Assembly: GCA_033065855.1 (NCBI GenBank)
Contig: JAVXUO010002775.1
Location: forward strand, 1-64,000
Origin: Escallonia rubra
Lineage: Eukaryota > Streptophyta > Magnoliopsida > Escalloniales > Escalloniaceae
Reading direction: 5' to 3'
Length of the DNA: 64,000 bases
The notes beneath the pieces are model-generated. The model was not told the origin of the DNA. It worked only from the letters and a program-made list of their open reading frames with translations, and searched no databases. This document shows, piece after piece, positions 60,601-64,000 of the stretch. The position numbers and the translations under genes are program-made. Position 1 is the first letter of the stretch; every line of letters starts with the position of its first letter.

Positions 60601-60934
60601 CCCTCACCGAATCAACCACCTTGAACGTCACCTCCACGGCCACCACCAGCCTCAGCGCCTCCAACCTCTTCACCCAAACCGAACGCTCCAACATGTAAGT
60701 GCACCAAAACTTTCACCCCACCAGCATTGTGTTATGGCCCTTAAACATCACAGGCAACCACGGTATATCTCGTCGTTCCGCCAAAAACAAGCCGGCACAT
60801 ACCTCGGCGACATCACCGGGGCAACCACCCCACTCGGCGCACGAACATACGGCGAGGAAACCATGGGACTCTCAGCCGTCCACGAAACACTCCAAGGCCC
60901 CAGAATCACATCCGCAGCCACTCGTTGACCCAAC
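57640..60934 (-). pseudogene. Antisense PMD gene, older copy, broken
   Basis: On the minus strand, blocks corresponding to those of the gene at 23406-27048 occur in the same order. The PMD start block (from 60933 down, with SPMVSSPYVRAPSGVVAPVM) is followed by an exon-2-like block (about 60020-59090, with YLGTLYSRLDQF and WYAGGRVYAWAGGKKPG). A short Pro/Lys/Arg block follows, and finally an acidic C-terminal block (58810 down to about 57650). Intron positions look conserved, for example the donor and acceptor near 60220 and 60020. The reading frame is interrupted in several places, and the 5' part is separated by the LTR element at 60935. It is a relic of the same captured gene. Confidence 0.82.
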
Positions 60935-63900
60935 TGTCATGACCCCAACCCACGGGTAGGCCCATGAGCTAGATACATGACCGGCCGCAGACCCAATGGA
61001 CTCCAACCAAAGGTTCTGTCAGGCCTTACTACAACATGTACACAAGAATCTATAACCAAGTAATTTAAATCTATCTCCTTAATAATATTTCTAAAATCAC
61101 GCTTATAATTTCTCAATAAATCTCCAATGACATTCTTTATTTAACAACTAACATAGATCATTTTAAATCCGGTGGAGATCTAAGCTCCGAAAAAATCTCA
61201 AATTACAAATTTAGTACTCGCATACCACCTAATGATTTATTAAATACTCTAAGAGGACTACAACTCCTCTAGCAGTTGTCTACCATAATCCTCGTGGCCT
61301 TCATCAGTGCCGGTTCCATCTAGATCATCGCCTGAAAAATATTTAAAAGAGTGAGCTTGGGGCCTAGTAAGCACACATACCATGTCCCTAAAATAGGTTT
61401 GAGGTTTTCCAAACATGCCATAGATTTCTCTTTTCAAAATCAGGAATTCAATGTCACCATAACAAAACATTCTTCATTATATATACATACATATATGCAC
61501 TTGCAGAAAAGGTTCTCAAATGGGAGTATAATCATTAAGAAGGCTCATTTGCATCTATCACAGATAATTCATACTTAGGTGTGCTGTAGTCAGCGTACAA
61601 GCCCCCCTGACTAGGGCCCGAAATCCCTCCTACACCCGGGATAATAATTCTGTGGACGCAAGGGCAAACCACAACCAACAGTACTGTGCATCCACGTACA
61701 AGCCCCGTTCACCAGGGCCCAAAATCCAACATTCCCCCGTTGGATATGGGGCACAGCAACCAAGTCCAGTTTATCATCTCATTCACATGTACCGAAATTA
61801 AATCATCTACTCATAGAACAGATCATGGCCTTTTTAAATTCAATTTTTCATCAAATGATTTAACATGAAAACATAAGCAGTACAAGAACTTCAAAAAATG
61901 TGCTTTGATTAAATCATGTATACATTTATATATTTTGCAAATAGAGTTTATGGAGGGACATGGTAGGGGTACTTACCTGGATAGTTAAGCGGTTCTGGTT
62001 CTTGTTCCCAAACCTGCCTTAGTTCTTGTCTATCGAAACCTAAACAATAAACATATGTTATTTACTGTCACTCAATCATATGCCTAGGTGCTAAATTTCC
62101 CCCCAAGTCCAAAAATTACCAAAATACCCCTAGACTTATGTAAAATTATCAAATTACCCCACGACGCCTAACGTACCGTTACACACCCAATATAACTCAA
62201 AATCTCCTTTTAAACAGCTAGGTGAGTTTTTCGGACAAAAATGAACTTTCTAGGAATTCTCCATTCGGAACCTTAAATCGTTCTTTAAATTGAGTGCTAA
62301 GGTTCTTATTCCAAAGTATATCCAAACGGCTGGAAAATATCACGAAATTTCATATGCTCACGCGTCTCAGTATGTTTAGATCACTGTAACATTTTTTGCT
62401 AAAAATAATTTTGTTTATTATATCAAATAATTCAAAAGCGTATTTTCAAAATAAGATTGTTTCAGGCATTTTGCATGCCTAGAAAACTCCCATAAATTTC
62501 TACATCGAAGGTTTCACAAAAATAAGGGTAGTTTTAGTTTTGTACTTTGCCCAGATATGCTCATAAATGACTTAAAAAGTCTTGGGCAATGGACTAATCT
62601 ATAATTCTGGAAACAACATTTTTTTCATCAAACTCTAGTTTTGTACATTGGTCATTTTGAGCCTGAAACATGACGAATCTTAGAAAAATTAAAAATACAA
62701 AGTTAAATTAAACTTTCTAAGGTTTTCAAAAATATAAGGTTCATAAAAATCCAATGAGTAGTAACTTCTCTACAGTAAATCGAAGTGGCTGATCAAAACA
62801 GCACATCTCTCTACAGACCGGTTTTATTCAATGATTATTTTGGAGCAGAAACAATACGAATCTCAGAAATATCAAAACTAAACAGTTGAATATGACATTC
62901 TGAGGTTTCTAGAAATATAAATTTCACAAAAATACCATGAGTAATTAATTTGTTATGACAAATGAAAGTGGCTGCCAAAAACCGAAAATTCTAGACTTCT
63001 ACAGTGAATTGACTTTATGGTCGTTTTTCAATGTGCAACCGTGGGATTATGAGAAAACTCAAAACTACAAAGTTTAAGGCGACACAATGAGGTTTTTAGA
63101 AAAAATCATCTCAATTTAATTTGAAATCAAGTAGATATGACAAAAACCCTAACCCACTCTTATGCTAGCTACTCTATAGCAGCCTTCTTCTCAAACACAC
63201 CCACAAAAGCTACCGATTTCACAACAAAAACATATATAACATCCAAATTCATGACTAAACTAAAGAAAGAGTTTAGGGATTTCATTACCTTGAATTTCTC
63301 CTTGCCCTAGCTTGGTTTTCCCCTCCCTTCTCTCTCCTTTTTCACGTGAAACAAGGGCTGGCAGATCTACTAGGATGGCTGCCCTCTTAAGACTTCCTTT
63401 ATTTATGGTTACCCTAAGTTCAGATAATTCTAAAGACCCCCCACACTTAGCTAGTGTTCTCATCTCACCCAAATTCTTTTTAAAAGGCGGCAATAGTCTT
63501 AGATTAAGGTTAAAAATAAATATTCTAAGATTTACCGTAAACCGTATTCTTGGTGCAGGGTATTACATTATCTTCCCCTAAAAAAAATATTTCGTCCTCG
63601 AAATTTGGTTTCCTCATAACCATTCCTGATCTCAATATCGGCCAACATCTACCTCAATCTTTCTACATCTATTTAAACAACTCAAATACAATTTCGAGCA
63701 CTTTACAAAGTATATGTACGGAAGTCCTCAAAGTATAAATTGCATTCGTCATAATTGACCCACCGATCAATATTACCTAAAGGAATCACAGGTTCCACCT
63801 CGGTGTAAGTATTATCTCTACTTTTAATCTATCTCCATTTGTACCATTAAATCATCGTTATACTGTAAGGTCTAACCAACGTCCCATGACGATCAACGTC

Positions 63901-64000
63901 AAATATTTCACCATACTACGAAATTTCGATTATAACCTCGGATTCCATAATTCAACCGACGGGATTATTAATCAAGTTCGAAATACTTATGACTTAGCTA
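60935..64000 (-). mobile_element. LTR retrotransposon, relative of the 19.7-kb element, runs off window
   Basis: Minus-oriented. The 3' LTR is 60935-63567 (2633 bp; on the minus strand it starts TGTAATACCC and ends ATGACA). It is preceded by a purine tract (63571-63579, aggggaaga on the minus strand) and the motif cgaggacgaaat, then 420 bp of internal sequence to the window end. Shared phrases with 34600-37485 (the end block around tccattgggtctg and the atcccgggtg block) show the same family, with clear divergence. It is inserted in the older PMD gene. The left flank is ccaac. Confidence 0.85.

Larger units (their letters stand above)
49953..60934 (+). mobile_element. Older PMD-bearing Gypsy (Tat/Ogre-like), truncated on the right
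   Basis: Starts tgttcccaacctatcttgg, like the element at 21304. Parts in order: 5' LTR (49953-52227), primer site (52231-52248), gag, protease, reverse transcriptase, integrase, and an antisense PMD gene. It is cut at 60934/60935 by another LTR element, so its 3' LTR is not in the window. Coding parts are interrupted in several places and pol is incomplete; it looks clearly older than the copy at 21304. It shows the family layout that the younger copy has largely lost. Confidence 0.88.

Overview
This window is plant nuclear DNA, most likely from a eudicot. The evidence is spliceosomal introns, FAR1/FRS-type Mutator transposase, Tat/Ogre-type and chromovirus-type Gypsy elements, Copia-like solo LTRs, tRNA-derived SINEs and plant mobile domain (PMD) genes. 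I see no complete ordinary host gene. Almost everything recognisable is transposable-element DNA, and much of it is nested; several boundaries are fixed by target-site duplications (TSDs) read directly from the sequence.

Layout. 1-11,212: an old terminal-inverted-repeat (TIR) element whose left end was hit by a SINE (1553-1736), and which also received a 7.6-kb FAR1-type MULE (1846-9468, perfect 9-bp TSD ctattagcc, long TIRs containing a 135-bp tandem repeat) and a 605-bp hAT-type non-autonomous element (10329-10933, perfect 8-bp TSD gttgcgac). 11.2-19.1 kb: a second TIR element (11671-12991), a probable Copia LTR remnant, a decayed minus-strand coding tract, a solo LTR (16755-18018) and microsatellites.

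19,099-38,188 is a three-level nest. A short MULE (9-bp TSD ttttttcta) holds an LTR retrotransposon without visible genes (19727-37485, TSD tcaac, 2.9-kb LTRs). The 5' LTR of that element in turn holds a 10.1-kb Gypsy element (21304-31385, TSD acgtg). The innermost element has lost most of gag-pol but carries, antisense to itself, what reads as an open four-exon gene for a 1075-aa plant mobile domain protein.

38.2-49.9 kb: a duplicated tRNA-like repeat, another MULE (39929-41021), and a heavily decayed Tat/Ogre-type Gypsy element interrupted by a second solo LTR of the 16.8-kb family (46980-48277, TSD gtatc). 49,953-60,934: an older relative of the PMD-bearing Gypsy, with 5' LTR, primer site, gag, protease, RT and integrase remains and again an antisense PMD gene, here broken. 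It is cut at 60,935 by an LTR element related to the one at 19,727, which runs off the end of the window.

The most interesting content is the Gypsy lineage with an antisense PMD gene: two copies of different age, same position, same orientation and similar exon layout. PMD proteins of the MAIN/MAIL group act in transposon silencing in Arabidopsis, so an element-borne homologue could plausibly affect host silencing. That functional link is inference.
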